A stretch of 64,000 nt of DNA from Sipunculus nudus. Lineage: Eukaryota; Annelida; Sipuncula; Golfingiida; Sipunculidae. Where the stretch lies: assembly GCA_026874595.1 (NCBI GenBank), contig CM049322.1, positions 26,852,340 to 26,916,339 of the forward strand, given 5' to 3'. Position numbers and translations under genes: made by a program. The notes beneath the pieces are model-generated. The model saw only the letters and a program-made list of their open reading frames with translations, was not told where the DNA came from and ran no database searches. Each line of letters starts with the position of its first letter. The stretch's first letter is position 1. Positions 11,289 to 23,190 of the stretch are shown here, in pieces.

Positions 11289-14200
11289 AAACAAGGGACC
11301 CATGAGTCACAGCGCTCAGCTGTTATATATGATAAACTAGATGTGTCGGAACGACACTAATGCCCCCGCCTTGGGCAAATTAGAAACATTTGTAAAATTT
11401 GGAAAATTTTTTAAGTTCAGGAGGTGTCGTATGGTCAAAAGTAGGTCAACAAAGGCAAAATGCAAACTCGATCTGTAACGGGTCATTATCAAGCAACACA
11501 CCAAAAATCATGCCAGTATATGAAGGCATTGTGAAAAAAAGTCCATACATGTGCATTTTCCATAAAAATTTCTGTCTTTCATGAAATTTTCTATGTTTAG
11601 GAGCCGTAAAACAATCAAAAGTAGGTCAACCGGGATGAAACGCAAACTCGATCTGTAACTGTCATTATCTGCCCACACAAAAAAAAATCAGGGTGGTATC
11701 TGCAGGCATTGAGGAAAAAAAGTCCGTACATATGCATTTGTTATGAAAATTTATATTTCCTTGAAATTTTCTATGTTCAGGAGCAGTCTTATGGTCAAAA
11801 GTAGGTCAACTGAGACAAAACAAGAACTCAATCTGTAACTGGTCATTATCTGCCTACACACCAAAAATCAGGCCAATATCTGCAGGCACTGCGAAAAAAA
11901 AGTCCATTATGCACCTTTTTATGAAATGTTCTATGTTAGAGCACCGTCAAACGGTCAAAAATAGGTCAACTGGGACAAAACGTGAACTTGATCTGTAACT
12001 GGTCTATATCTGCCCACACACCAAAAATCAGGCCAATATCTGCAGGTATTGTGAAGAAAAGTCTGTACAAGTGTATTTGTCATGAAAATATATATTTTAC
12101 ATGAAATTTTCTATGTTCAGGAGCCGTAAAACAGTCAAAAGTAGGTAAACCGGGACGAAATGTGAACTCCATCTGTAACTTGTCAATATCTGCCGACACA
12201 CCAAAAATCAGGCCAATATCTGCAGGCATTGCGAAAAAAAGTTCGTACATGTGTATTTGTCATGAAATTTCATATTTTTCATGAAATTTTCTATGTTTAG
12301 GAGCCGCAAAACGGTCAAAAGTAGGTCAACTAGGACGAAACGCGAACTCGATCTGTAACTGGTCAATATCTGCTCACACACCAAAAATCAGGCCAATATC
12401 TGCAGGCATTGCGAAAAAAGTCCGTACATGTGTATCTGTCATGAATATTTCTATTTTTCATGAAATTTTTTAAGTTTAGGAGCCGTAAAACAGTCAAAAG
12501 TAGGTCAACTGGGACGAAACGCGAACTCGATCTGTAACTGGTCTATATCTGCCCACACACTAAAAATCAGGCCAATATTTGCAGGCAACTGTTTGATTTC
12601 GGAATGACGGAAGGACGGAAGGACGGAATGACGGACATGGGTAAAACTATATGCCCCGGCCACTTTGTGGCAGGGGCATAAAAATATGATTTGGGAAAGA
12701 GGCACATGCTGGTTTTGTGTGGTAATAAATATAAGCTTTATTATGAGTTGTTGGTGTTTAGCTTATAATGTATGATTTTGATAGTATCTTTGGAGACAGG
12801 GAAGAGGATTGATTTAATTTATTTTATTAACAAATGGAGTGCTATTGTCACACAGATTTTGACTTGGCCATATAACTTATAAGCAGCACATATAAAAAAA
12901 GAGTTTAACTATTTATTAAAATTTTATAACAAATATTGTGCCAATATAATTTTTATTTTAAAAAAATAAGAAAATCATATGATTTTTTAAAATAAAATAT
13001 AACTAAAATGATTATTGAAATAATATTATAGAATATATTCATGAATGCATTCATGAATACATTTTGAAAGTATCTGCACTGGTATTCAAATACTTTCATT
13101 TTTACCTGAATTCCCCATTCTTATGCAATAAAATTTTTTATATGCAGTACATATTCATATTCGTATTAAAATTCATTTGCAAAAAATTCGCACCATGTCT
13201 AGTATTTATTCAGTTTTAGCCAGACAATGATGTTGAGAATCCAGAATATACAAAATTCACACATTTAAATAATGATCATAAGTACCTGGTTTTATGGCTT
13301 TTATTTATATTAAAAAAAATAAATGTAATATATTCATTTTGGACTAATTTCACATCAATGTACACACTAGACACAGTAGGAATCTAGATTAATATTATCA
13401 ACTGCATCTTTGTCTATTATGAATTTCCTTCATATGATCCCTAATGATTAGTAATGAATAATATGATTTATTATTTTTTTTATTAAAATTGAACTGAAAA
13501 ATGCCATAGGTGACTGCATGGTGTTATTTGGAATACATGACATTCTATCCATCGATACAAGATTCTTATATCATCAGTAACTGCAAGTTAATTTTCTGTT
13601 ATTATAAACTAACAAATTCCTTTTCTATTTTTCTTTAATTTGTTATAAAAAACCAATAAAAATTGATTAATTTATTGTTTATTGTTATGTTGTTGGTTAA
13701 ACTAGATGAGTTGGGTTGGACACCTGGATCAACTGTGGCTGGCCATAAGCTGCCTGGCTACCCCAGTATATGCCTCGCCTCAAGCGTGCATAATTTGCTG
13801 AAAGTTCAACAAGGTCAACATACACGTGACTCAAGAGTGGCTGGAGAGAGCCAAGGTCTGACATGGTCTCATAAAAACATTAATAAAAGCTACAATTTTT
13901 GGCCAAATTCTTTCAGCTTTCTAAACTAAAAAGCCGAAATCCTTATGTGTGCAAGATATGAAAATTATATAAACAGAGCTGACAAGAAACAAACGTGAAA
14001 TGGTCAAAGTTGGGCAAAATTTAAGGAACTAATTTTATATTTATACTTATAATTTATAAAATTTTTAAAATTCAGAACTAATTTTGGGTATTCAATTGAA
14101 TCTTGATTAAATAATGTTACATCCCTGACAAAAAATCTCTAGCTTCAGCAAGCCCCTTGTTAAGGGAGTAAATATATTTCTTGTTTTTTTACAAAGTGCA

Positions 14201-15288
14201 TTATGTTTGGGCCCATAACTTAAAACAATTACGCAATACTGACATTATTTCTGGCATGTGCACAGAGAATGTATAGAAAAACATGTATATTATATATGAT
14301 TAAAGTCAGATCAGTGGATTTGATATTAGGCAGTATTGAAGTGTAACAATGGGTTTTTAATTGAAAAATGAAGTTTTCATTAATATCTCAAAGGTATTAA
14401 GTCCTAGTGACCAAATTCTTGGCATGGTAGGGGATTTTTGGAGACATCTAATTGTATGCCAAATTTTAGGAACTGAGAGCTTAAACTGGGGAGCTGAGCT
14501 CTTGCAAACTGCATAACACTAGCCTGATGTAAACAATATGTTACATGGTGCTTGAAAACTTGAATAAAATCTACAGTTTTTGATCAACTGGTTTCAAATT
14601 TTTGGTGTTAACAGACAAAATGCTTACAAAAACATGCTGAGAAAATTAAATCCACAGTACTTTCAGGAAAAAAATGTGCCATGGTCAAATTTAGGCAAAA
14701 TTTAAGGTACCAATTTTTTATTTTTGTTAATATTTTAAAAAAATTTAAAAGATTTTGATCTAATTTTGGGTATACAATTTAATTTTGATTAATTAAAGTT
14801 ATATTACTTGAAAAAAAGTCCATAGCTTTAACATGTTTTGTGTTAAGTGATCAAATATCTTTCCTGATTTTTTACAAAATGCATTATGTTCTGGCCCATA
14901 ACTTTTTAAAATTATTTAATACAGACATAATTTCAGGCATGTACATAGGAACTATACAGAGGAATATTTATGGTAAATATGAGGGAAAACAGATGAGTGG
15001 TTTTGATATTAGGCAGCCCTGAAGTGTGAAAATAGGTTTTTAATAAAAAATTAAGGTTTTTCCTTAATTTCTCAAAGGAACAAAGTCGCAAAGACCCAGT
15101 TTTTGGCTTGGTAGGAGATCTTGGGGACATCGAACACTATGCCGAATTTTGGATTCCTAGGTCTTACGGTTTCAAAACGTGCCACATCGACGGACGGACG
15201 GACGGACGGACAGATGGACGGCAAGACAGACGGACGGACAATGGACCACGACTATAGCTCAGATGACTTATAGTCAGCTGAGCTAAAA
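11289..15288 (+). mobile_element. R1-b: R1 element nested in DIRS
   Basis: The 5' end is ACAAGGGACCCATGAGTCAC then SIR GCGCTCAGCTG (11291-11322). The 3' end is an ACGG microsatellite (15187-15240) plus the hairpin at 15256-15284. The body holds the perfect palindrome at 13036-13059 and the two-part core of about 680-bp units. An R4 copy is nested at 11334-12680: host text ATATATGATA before it continues as AAATATGATTT after it. DIRS recombinase sequence flanks both sides. Small open frames in the body (for example 13663-13929) recur in other R1 copies and are not genes. Confidence 0.8.
11334..12680 (+). mobile_element. R4 element nested in R1-b
   Basis: The 5' end is AAACTAGATGTGTCGGAACG, with hairpin GTGTC (11343-11347) / GACAC (11353-11357). 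The 5' SIR TGCCCCCGCC is at 11361-11370. The core is about seven tandem units of about 180 bp, each with CTCGATCTGTAACTGGTC and CAAAAATCAGGCCAATATCT. A GACGGAAG microsatellite lies at 12604-12636. The 3' hairpin is at 12651-12679: arms ATGCCCCGGCCAC and GTGGCAGGGGCAT with loop TTT. It is non-autonomous. Confidence 0.8.
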
Positions 15289-15893
15289 ACCTTAAATTTG
15301 GGGCAAAAAACACAAAATTGTTTAATAGTTACATGAAACCATAAAAAGCTGTTGCCAAGGACACAATCAGTAGATGGGTAAAATCTGTAATGGCAAGAGC
15401 TGGCACTGACATACAGTTGTTTAAGCCTCACAGTACCAGAGCAGCATCAACAAGTAAGGTTTTAGCTGTAAACACATCACTGTCTGTTATAATGAAAACA
15501 GCAGGATGGAGTAGTGCTTCTACTTTTAGAAAGTTTTACCAAAAACCAGTATCTAGAAGAATTAATGATAATGCTGAAGCTTTGCTTCATAAGTAGGAAT
15601 ATTGAGGGCAGACTAGTATAGGGGTTACTTTTTATATGGCTAAAAAGATAGTTACACTAGAGACTAAAACAGCAATTATTGAATATATCTCCTCCAGGTT
15701 CACAGGTATATGATACTTTACAAATGGAGAAGAGGAGTACAATTTTGGTGCATATGTATTTACTAGTTGGACATAGTAAACTGTTTCAAGTAGAACTTGT
15801 TTTTGTGTCTCTCCTACATGCTCTCTACAAACTCTATGTCCACTCATGCTTTAAAATCTCGCAGAATCTCGTATGGTCCTGATAAGACGGTAG

Positions 15894-15973
15894 AATTTAA
15901 AAATTAAACAAGACTTACCAAAGTTGAAGTTTGATTGTAATTCTACCGTCTTGTCAGGAACATGAGAGGTTAA
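15894..15973 (+). repeat. DIRS internal complementary region, left inverted arm
   Basis: This 80-bp stretch (starts AATTTAAAAATTAAAC, ends CATGAGAGGTTAA) is the reverse complement of 16079-16158 with three mismatches. In DIRS elements an internal region complementary to the terminal repeat templates circular junction synthesis, and this fits that role. A further partial copy in the opposite direction (GGTCCTGATAAGACGGTAG) at about 15875 could fold back on the CTACCGTCTTGTCAGGA of this arm. Confidence 0.7.
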
Positions 15974-16078
15974 GCACCCACCCTGACTTTAAGTCCCTCC
16001 CTACTTCTGGTGAACCAAAATCATGAGTGGACATTCTGGCTGTAAAAATTGACTTATGGGATAGCTATGCAATCTCAA

Positions 16079-16158
16079 TTAATCTCTCATGTTCCTGACA
16101 AGATGGTAGAATTACAATCAAACTTCAACTTTGGTAAGTCTCGTTTAATTTTTAAATT
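16079..16158 (-). repeat. DIRS right terminal inverted arm
   Basis: Reverse complement of 15894-15973 over 80 bp (reads TTAATCTCTCATGTTCCTGA onward). It ends where R5 sequence begins and so marks the right end of the DIRS element. Confidence 0.7.
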
Positions 16159-16250
16159 ATCATTCGGAAATGAATTTGTGGACAGACAGATGGACAGGGT
16201 GATTACTATAGGGCACCTACTTTTACTAAAGCAGGGCCCTAAAAATCGTA
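16159..16250 (+). mobile_element. R5 element, 3' end
   Basis: Matches other R5 ends at 38160-38255 and 39700-39806: GAAATGAATTTGTGGACAGA, a short GACA tract, then AGGGCACCTACTTTTACTAA and GCAGGGCCCTAAAA, a hairpin-like terminus (compare AAAGCACCCTCTTTTTCAAG then TGGGGCCCTTA at 38218-38250). The DIRS element sits directly left of it. Confidence 0.6.
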
Positions 16251-16260
16251 AAAAAATAAA

Positions 16261-17549
16261 AACAAGGGACCTATAGGTCACGTCGCTCAGCTGTTATATA
16301 TGATAAAAAAATATGATTTAGAAATGAGGCACATGCTGGTTTTGTGTGGTAATAAATATAAGCTGTATTATGAGTTGTTGTTGTTTAACTTATGTATGAT
16401 TTTGATAGTACCTTTGGAGAAAGGGAAGAGGATTGATTTCATTTGTTTTATTAACAAATGGAGTACTATTGGCACACAGATTTTGACTTGGCCATATAAC
16501 TTATAAGCAGAACATATAATATAAGAGTAACTATTTATTAAAAAAATTACAAATATTGTCCCAGATATAATTTTTATTAAAAATAATAAGAGAATCGTAT
16601 GATTTTTTAAAATGAAATATAACTGAAATGATTATTAAAATAAAATTAAAGAATATATTCATGAATGCATTCATGAATACATTTTGAAAGTATTTGCACT
16701 GGTATTCATATACTTTCATTTTTACCTGAATTCCCATTCTTTATGCAAGAAATTTTATAATGGAGTACATATTCATATTCGTATTTAAATACAATTGCAA
16801 AGAATTCGCACCATGTCTGGTATTTATTCAGTTTTTACCAAACAATGATGTTGAGAATCCATAATATACAAAATTCACACATTTAAATAATGATCATAAG
16901 TACCTGGTTTTATGGCTTTTATTTATATTAAAAAAAATAAATGTAATATATTCATTTTGGACTAATTTCACATCAATGTATACACTAGACACAGTAGGAA
17001 TCTAGATTAATATTATCAACTGCATCTTTGTCTATCATTAATTTACTTCATATGATCCCTAATGATTAGTAATGAATAATATGATTTACTTTTTTATCAT
17101 TAAAACTTGAACTGAAAAATACCATAGGTGACTGCATGGTGTAATTTGGAATACGTGACATTCTATCCATCGATACAAGATTCTTATATCATCAGTAACT
17201 GCAAGTTAATTTTCTGTTATTATAAACTTACTAATTCCTTTTCTATTTTTCTTTAATTTGTTATTAAAAACCAATAAAAATTTATTAATTTATTGTTTAT
17301 TGTTATGTTGTTGGTTAAAACTACTAGATGAGTTGGGTTGGACACCTGGATCAACTGAGGCTGGCCATAAGCTGCCTGGCTGCCCCAGTGTAAGCCTCGC
17401 CTCAAGCATGCATAATTTGCTGACAGTTCAACAAGGTCAACATACAGGTGACTCAAGAGGGGCTGGAGAGAGCCAAGGTCTGACATGGTCTCATAAAAAC
17501 ATTAATAAAAGCTACAATTTTTGGCCAATTTCTTTCAGCTTTCTAAACT
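16261..17549 (+). mobile_element. R1-c, left part
   Basis: The 5' end is AACAAGGGACCTATAGGTCA then CGCTCAGCTG. The 24-bp palindrome is at 16656-16679. The body is collinear with R1-e at 39813-41055. It is interrupted after TTTCTAAACT by an R2 and continues at 21189. Confidence 0.8.
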
Positions 17550-17719
17550 AACAAGGCCTACAGGCCTAATGCGAACCTGTGCAAAGTTTGGGATTATGAA
17601 TGGAGATCTATTTTAAAATTTAATATTGATCCTCTTGAGTCCTGCATATCTACCTTAGTCATTATGATTTCAGCAAAATGGACGTTTCAGACCTGCAAGT
17701 TTCAGACTAGGACATTTTA

Positions 17720-18910
17720 AAACTAGAATATGGGTAGTCGACAAGCGACTATGTGTATCTGCAGAAATCAGGGTGGGATGGGTGAAGTGAGGCATGGATT
17801 AAGTGGAAAGGGGAATAGAGTGAGGTGTGTTGCATATTAGCATGGATGTCTGCAGTGTAAACGTGGATATATGTGGTGCCACCTGTCATAAAATCGAGAA
17901 AATTGTCCAGGATATATAAACCTGCCAAATTTCAGGTGGATAAGTCACACCACTGTTGAGATATGAGTGATTTTATCCAAAGGCAGATGAATATATGGAC
18001 CCTGTGCATAAGTGGTTGCAGGTGGCGCCACCAGTTTTGCCTAAGATGAAGAGCTATGTGAGATCTATACACAAGCAAAATTTTTGCCCAATCGGTCAAA
18101 CGGTTCCCATGATGTGAGCTTGGATGTCTGCAGAGTAAACGTGAATGTAGGTGGCGCCACCTGTCATAAAATCGAGAAAGCTGTCCAGGATGTATAAATC
18201 TGCAAAATTTCAGGTGGCTAAGTCAAACCACTTCTGAGATATGAGTGATTTTATCCCAAGGCAGATGAACAGATGGACACTGTGCATAAGTGGTTGCAGG
18301 TGGCGCCACCAGTTTTGCCTATGATGAAGAGCTATGTGAGATCTATACACCTGCAAAATTTTGGCCCAATCGGTTAATCGGTTCCCGAGATATGAGCTTG
18401 GATGTCTGCAGAGTAAACGTGAATGTAGGTGGCGCCACCTGACATAAAATCAAGAGAGCTGTCCAGGATGTATAAACCTGCAAAATTTCAGGTGGAAAAG
18501 TCAGACCACTGCTGAGATATGAGTGTTTTTATCTCAAGGCAGATGAACAGATGGACGCTGTGCAAAAATGGTTGCAGGTGGCACCACCATTTTTAGTGTA
18601 TGTGATAAAGCTTTCCAAGGGCTACATTTGTGCAAAATCTTTTGGCTTATCAGTCAAACGGTTCCCGAGATATGTGGGTTTATGTGTGGAAACGGACGCA
18701 CAAATGGATGCTGGGCAGAGAGGAATGGTCAGAGGTCAACCAAAAATGAGGGCGCAGCAGTTCACATGTGACCAATCATAATTCCGAATTTTAAAAAATT
18801 CTGCCCAGTGGTTATGGAGGAGTTCTCCGGAAACCTATGTGGCGATGGCGGCAGCACTGCGTCCGACTGAAAACATAGTATCCGCAAAACTCTGTTTTGG
18901 CAGATACAAT
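17720..18910 (+). mobile_element. R3 element nested in R2
   Basis: The 5' end is AAACTAGAATATGGGTAGTC, with hairpin AGTCG/CGACT (17736-17750) and SIR TGTATCTGC (17754-17762). The 3' end is a hairpin with arms GTATCCGC (18878-18885) and GGCAGATAC (18899-18907). The core is about 280-bp units made of two related halves, each with the palindrome: exact at 18021, 18150, 18299 and 18428, variants at 17872 and 18577. No protein-coding gene is seen. Confidence 0.75.
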
Positions 18911-20640
18911 GATTGTAGCTGGCACCACCAGTCTTATATACAACGAAGAGATATATACATATGCCCAATGTCAGACTGATATGTCAAACCCCTCCTGTAA
19001 AATAAACAGGGACATACACTGTGCAAAAATTATTGTACGTGGCGCCACCAGTCTTGTACACTATAAAGCTACCCGATATGTATAAACATGCCCATTTTTA
19101 GGCTGATGTATCAAATTCCTCTGTAGAAATAAGCAGGCACATACACAGCAAAAGTCAATGTAGGTTGCACCACCTGTCTTGTAAATGACGCATAGACAGG
19201 TCAAAATATCAGTCCAATACATCAAACTTCCCCAGAGTTTGATGCACTTGGCTGACAAGGCTTAGGTGAGTAAGGCAGTTGCCCCCGAATGACCTGGGAC
19301 AAATTGCTGCCTCAAGCTAATGCACTGAGTGAACTCTTGACCTGCACCTGGCTAGACAGAGTGTATTTTTGACCTGTACCTGGCTGCACTGAGTGAACTC
19401 TTGACCTGTTGCATTATCTGACACAGTTGGCAGTCTGCCAAAGCTATAAATAGATTCAGGCTGAACTTTGGTGCCAAATATGATGCAGTGAGCAATATGC
19501 CAAAGCTATAAATAGAATGCAGCTACTGCACTGAGTGAACTCTTGACCTATACCTGGCTGCACTTTTTCCAATCCTGACACTGTGCCAAAACTATTTATA
19601 GAGCTGACATCATCTTGGCTAATGGCCAACATCATGGCACTAGCAATCTGCCAATGGTAAACCAAGTGCTGCCATCTGTACACAAAAGTGGTCCCTACTT
19701 GAAATAACTTTGAAATTTATTTTCCCAAAACAAAATACTTTTTCAGCTGACTTTTTTATAAAAAAAAGAAATAAGGAATATATGTAAAATTATTACGGAT
19801 GCATACTGAATGCAAAATTAAAATACAGATATATTTCATTGATGGCAAATTCTTGAATTAAGTTGAGTATGGATACCAATAATTTATAATCCACGTACAG
19901 TTGTCTTAATATAGCAACAGAGAGAAGAATATCCATGATTGTAACATTGCCTGGTATGATGAATGACTTAAATCATAAATCTAAATTTTTGAAAGCTTTT
20001 AAAAAAACTTTCTTGTCAATATTAACCAAAGATAACCTGAAATCTAAATGTCTAGTGGCATGATGTAATAGATGCTGAAAAATGGTGCCAGGCTAGATGT
20101 AACAGCATCACACAACTAACATATAAGGTAAAATGACTCAATTCAATCTCCATAATTCAGCCAAAAATCATTCATGTGGAACAATTAATGACAATTATTA
20201 TAAGAATTATTGTAGGGATTATTCTTGTAAAATATTTAAGTGGCTTCAGTGGCATCAGTCGAAAAACGTTTCGCAGGTTTTTAACTCATATAGGAAGATA
20301 CAGCAAACTGGCTAAGTTCAGCTTCCCGTAACTCAGCCAAAAAGCACTGAACCAAAACAATTTGAACAAACTTGAATTATCATCATTTGAGGATAATTAA
20401 TGTGTGAGATTTAAGAATTTGGCCCAGTGGTTTTTGAGAAGAAGATTTTTGTAGCCACTGAGCTAAAATGGGCTGTTAGGGCATATGACTAAATTCAGCT
20501 TCCCATAACTTAGCCAAAAGTCACTAAACCATTTGAACAAACTTCAGAAAGCACTACCCTAGGATCATTTCTGTGCAATTTTAAACATTTTGGCCATATG
20601 GTTTCAGAGAAGAAGTTTTTTGTAGCCCTCAATGTGATAC
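18911..20640 (+). repeat. R2 interior: short tandem units and unclassified sequence
   Basis: About 18911-19260 holds three units of about 120 bp (GGCACCACCAGTCTT, GGCGCCACCAGTCTTG, GCACCACCTGTCTTG). About 19320-19560 holds irregular repeats of TGCACTGAGTGAACTCTTGA and GACCTGTACCTGGCTGC. About 19690-20300 is AT-rich with no recognisable feature. From 20310 AACTCAGCCAAAAAGCACTG-type units repeat at 20310, 20510 and 20820, with spacing of 200-300 bp. No exon is visible. Confidence 0.5.
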
Positions 20641-21188
20641 AGGCACTGATGACCCCGTACATAAAAGGCCGATGCAGGTGGCGCCACCAATGCCTCAATT
20701 TCAGATATGACCTAAGTGACCAACATTGGCATAAATTTTGGTGATGAAAGCTCCAGCCGTTTCTGAGATTTAAATTTTAATATGGTTTTTTGCCCAGTTA
20801 ACAAAGTTCAACCTCCTGTAACTCGGCCAAATATCTCCGAACTGGAACCATTCGAACAAACTTGAGAAAGATTGTTCCAGGGATCATTTCTGTGAAATAT
20901 TGGACAATTTGGCTGGACAGTTTCTGGAAGAAGATTTTTAAAGCTTTTTTAGCTTTTTCCCTATAAAATCTAAGAAAATGCAGTAAGAAAAAAATAAACA
21001 AAACCCGATATAGTTTTTTGGATGACTGATTATTTGCAAAAAATTTGGTGATGCTAGCTCCTGCCGTTTTTGAGATAGCTATGGTTAATGTACAGACGAC
21101 GGTGGACGCACGACGTTACGACGCACGCACACGACGCACGACACACGACGGACGACACCGCACCATTGCATAAGCTCACAGGTTCGCT

Positions 21189-22492
21189 AAAAATCTGAAA
21201 TCCTTATGTGTGCATGATATGAAAATTATATCAACAGTGCTCACAGGAAACAAACGTGCCATGGTCAAAGTTGGGCAAAATTTAAGGTACTAATTTTATA
21301 TTTATACTATTAACTTATAAAATTTGAAAAATTTAGAACTAATTTTGGGTATTCAACTGAATCTTGATTAAATAATGTTACATCCCTGACAAAAAATCTC
21401 TAGCTTCAGCAATCCCCTTGTTAAAGGAGTAAATATATTTCTTGATTTATTACAAAGTGCATTATGTTTGGGCCCATAACTTAAAACAATTACGCAATAC
21501 TGACATCATTTCTGGCATGTGCATAATGTATAGAAAAAATATGTATATTATATATGATTAAAGTCAGAATTTAAAAAAAAATTTAAATCAGAAAAAATAA
21601 AATTAAGTTTTTCATTAATATCTCGAAGGTATTAAGTCCTAGTGACCAAATTCTTGCCATGGTAGGGGATTTAGGAGACATCTAATTGTATTCCAAATTT
21701 TAGGAACTGAGAGCTGAGCTCTTGCAAACTGCATAGCACTAGCTTGATGTAAACAATATGTTACATTGTGCTTGAAAACTTGAATAAAATCTACAGTTTT
21801 TGATCAACTGATTTCATTTTTTGGTGTTAACAGACAAAATGCTAACAAAAACGTGCTGTGAAAATTAAATCCACAGTATTTACAGGAAAAAAACGTGCCA
21901 TGGTCAAAGTTGGGCAAAATTTAAGGGACCAATTTTTTATTTTTGTTGATATTTTAAAAAATTTAAAAGATTTTGATCTAATTTTGGGTATACAATTTAA
22001 TTTTGATTAATAAAAGTTATATTACTGGAAAAAAAGTCCATAGCTTTAACATGTTTTGTGTTAAGTGGTCAAATATCTTTCCTGATTTTTTACAAAATGC
22101 ATTATGTTTGGGCCCATAACTTTTATAAATTGTATAATACAGACATAATTTCTGGCATGTACATAGGAACTATATAGAGGAATATTAATGGTAAATATGA
22201 GGGAAAACAGATGAGTGGTTTTTATATAAGGCAGTCTTGAAGTGTGAAAATAGGTTTTTAATAAAAAATTGAGGTTTTTCCTTAATTTCTCAAAGGTACG
22301 AAGACGCAAAGACCCAGTTTTCGGCTTGGTAGGAGATCTTGGGGACATCTAAAATTATGCCAAATTTTGGATTCCTAGGTCTTATGGTTTCAAAACGTGC
22401 CACATCTACGGATGGACGGACGGACAGACGGAGGGACGACGGACAATGGACCACGACTATAGCTCAGATGACTTATAGTCAGCTGAGCTAAA
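21189..22492 (+). mobile_element. R1-c, right part
   Basis: Resumes the R1 body at CTGAAATCCTTATGTGTGCA, directly after the R2 terminus. It holds the second core unit, an ACGG microsatellite at 22409-22445 and the 3' hairpin at 22461-22489. Confidence 0.8.
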
Positions 22493-22775
22493 AAACACAG
22501 GTGGTGCCACCAATCTGCCGAAACCGATGAAACACTCCATGATCAATATCCATGCAAAGAATAATGGTGATAAATGCATTAGTTGTTCAGATACTTGAGC
22601 TTTAGTATTCAATTTTCAATTATTCTGGGGGTACTTCTGAGCTCCATAGCTTGAAGAATATCCGTAACAGAGCCCTAATTTTAGGTTTCCAAGGAGACTT
22701 TTTATGGGCCTTCCTGCATGTCAAGAAAGAAGATTCTAGGTCTGGTCATTATAATTTGTGCTGAGCTAAAAAACC
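22493..22775 (+). repeat. Single diverged R1 satellite monomer
   Basis: Starts with GGTGGTGCCACC (22500-22511) and follows the 337-bp monomer of 1020-4600 (TGATGAAACACTCCATGATC; GGGGGTACTTCTGAGCTCCA). It ends with the right arm of the R1 hairpin (GTGCTGAGCTAAAAA) at about 22759-22773, directly after another R1 end. Confidence 0.65.
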
Positions 22776-23100
22776 TGCTGCCATCAACACCACAGGAATT
22801 CAATTGTATTTATGTATCATAACCATGACAGTGTAAATAATATAATTCAACACATTAAAATTTTTCAAAGATATACACCATTTTTACATGGACTGACACG
22901 TACAGAGATTTTCAAGGTGCTCAAATGTGTTTTTCATCTGTAGCTTTCATATTACTAGGACCACTGGTCCTGATGACCTAATTTCATGTACAAAATAAGA
23001 TTTTCCAAGACCTGATTGGATATCATTTTATAATTTTCAAGGTACAGCCTGTTAAAGGACAGAGAGCCAGACAGCAGTTATATACCTCTCTTTCTCTTTC

Positions 23101-23148
<48 letters not shown>

Positions 23149-23190
23149 AGGAATGGTTATTTATCAACACACAATATTAATTTGCCTCAC
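22776..23190. other. Nicastrin intron sequence with CT microsatellite
   Basis: Mostly unclassified AT-rich DNA. A (CT)n microsatellite of about 60 bp lies at 23083-23146. No exon, RNA gene or transposon end is visible apart from the splice donor that borders it at 23189-23190 on the minus strand. Confidence 0.5.

Larger units (their letters stand above)
10600..15595 (+). pseudogene. DIRS tyrosine recombinase, split by nested R1
   Basis: The enzyme would integrate circular DNA by strand exchange. The left part (10600-11288) carries the N-terminal SAM-like region (QKQYKIYITKWIKFC; EILEFLTFLYYSGLKYSAI) and, after a stop, TGQRCQSIHLSDM at about 11092, which holds the first catalytic arginine. 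The right part (about 15337-15595) resumes with KAVAKDTISRWVKSVMARAG, then HSTR with His 15429-15431 and Arg 15438-15440, then AGWSSASTFRKFYQKP with the catalytic Tyr codon at 15537-15539. All four hallmark residues can still be read, but the R1 insertion at 11289-15288 and in-frame stops disable the gene. The last 200 bp are open, so decay before insertion was mild. Confidence 0.8.
8192..16158 (+). mobile_element. Decayed DIRS-type (tyrosine-recombinase) retrotransposon, split by a nested R1
   Basis: Going rightwards there is a gag-like region, a reverse transcriptase with YLDD, an RNase H with TDAS, and a tyrosine recombinase whose N-terminal part lies before and C-terminal part after a 4-kb R1 insertion (11289-15288). 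An 80-bp inverted repeat pair closes the right end. This order, and a recombinase instead of an integrase, defines the DIRS order. Without the insert it is about 4 kb. The left terminal repeat is not seen, because R1 sequence abuts position 8192. Stops and frameshifts break every domain. The right end at 16158 abuts R5 sequence (AAATGAATTTGTGGACAGAC), so the element had inserted into an R5. It is antisense to the nicastrin gene. Confidence 0.8.
17550..21188 (+). mobile_element. R2 element nested in R1-c
   Basis: The 5' end is ACAAGGCCTACAGGCCTAAT, a short palindrome, followed by SIR GCGAACCTGTG at 17571-17581. The 3' end is an ACG-rich microsatellite at about 21093-21160, then TTGCATAAGCT and the SIR CACAGGTTCGC at 21177-21187. 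The two SIRs are perfect 11-bp inverted copies. The empty site can be read in other R1 copies: CTTTCTAAACTAAAAAGCTG is split between CTAAACT and AAAAATCTG, with no duplication. The core holds units of about 120 bp with CGTGGCGCCACC-type motifs at 18918, 19038 and about 19163, and a palindrome copy at 20677-20688. An R3 is nested at 17720-18910. Confidence 0.75.
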
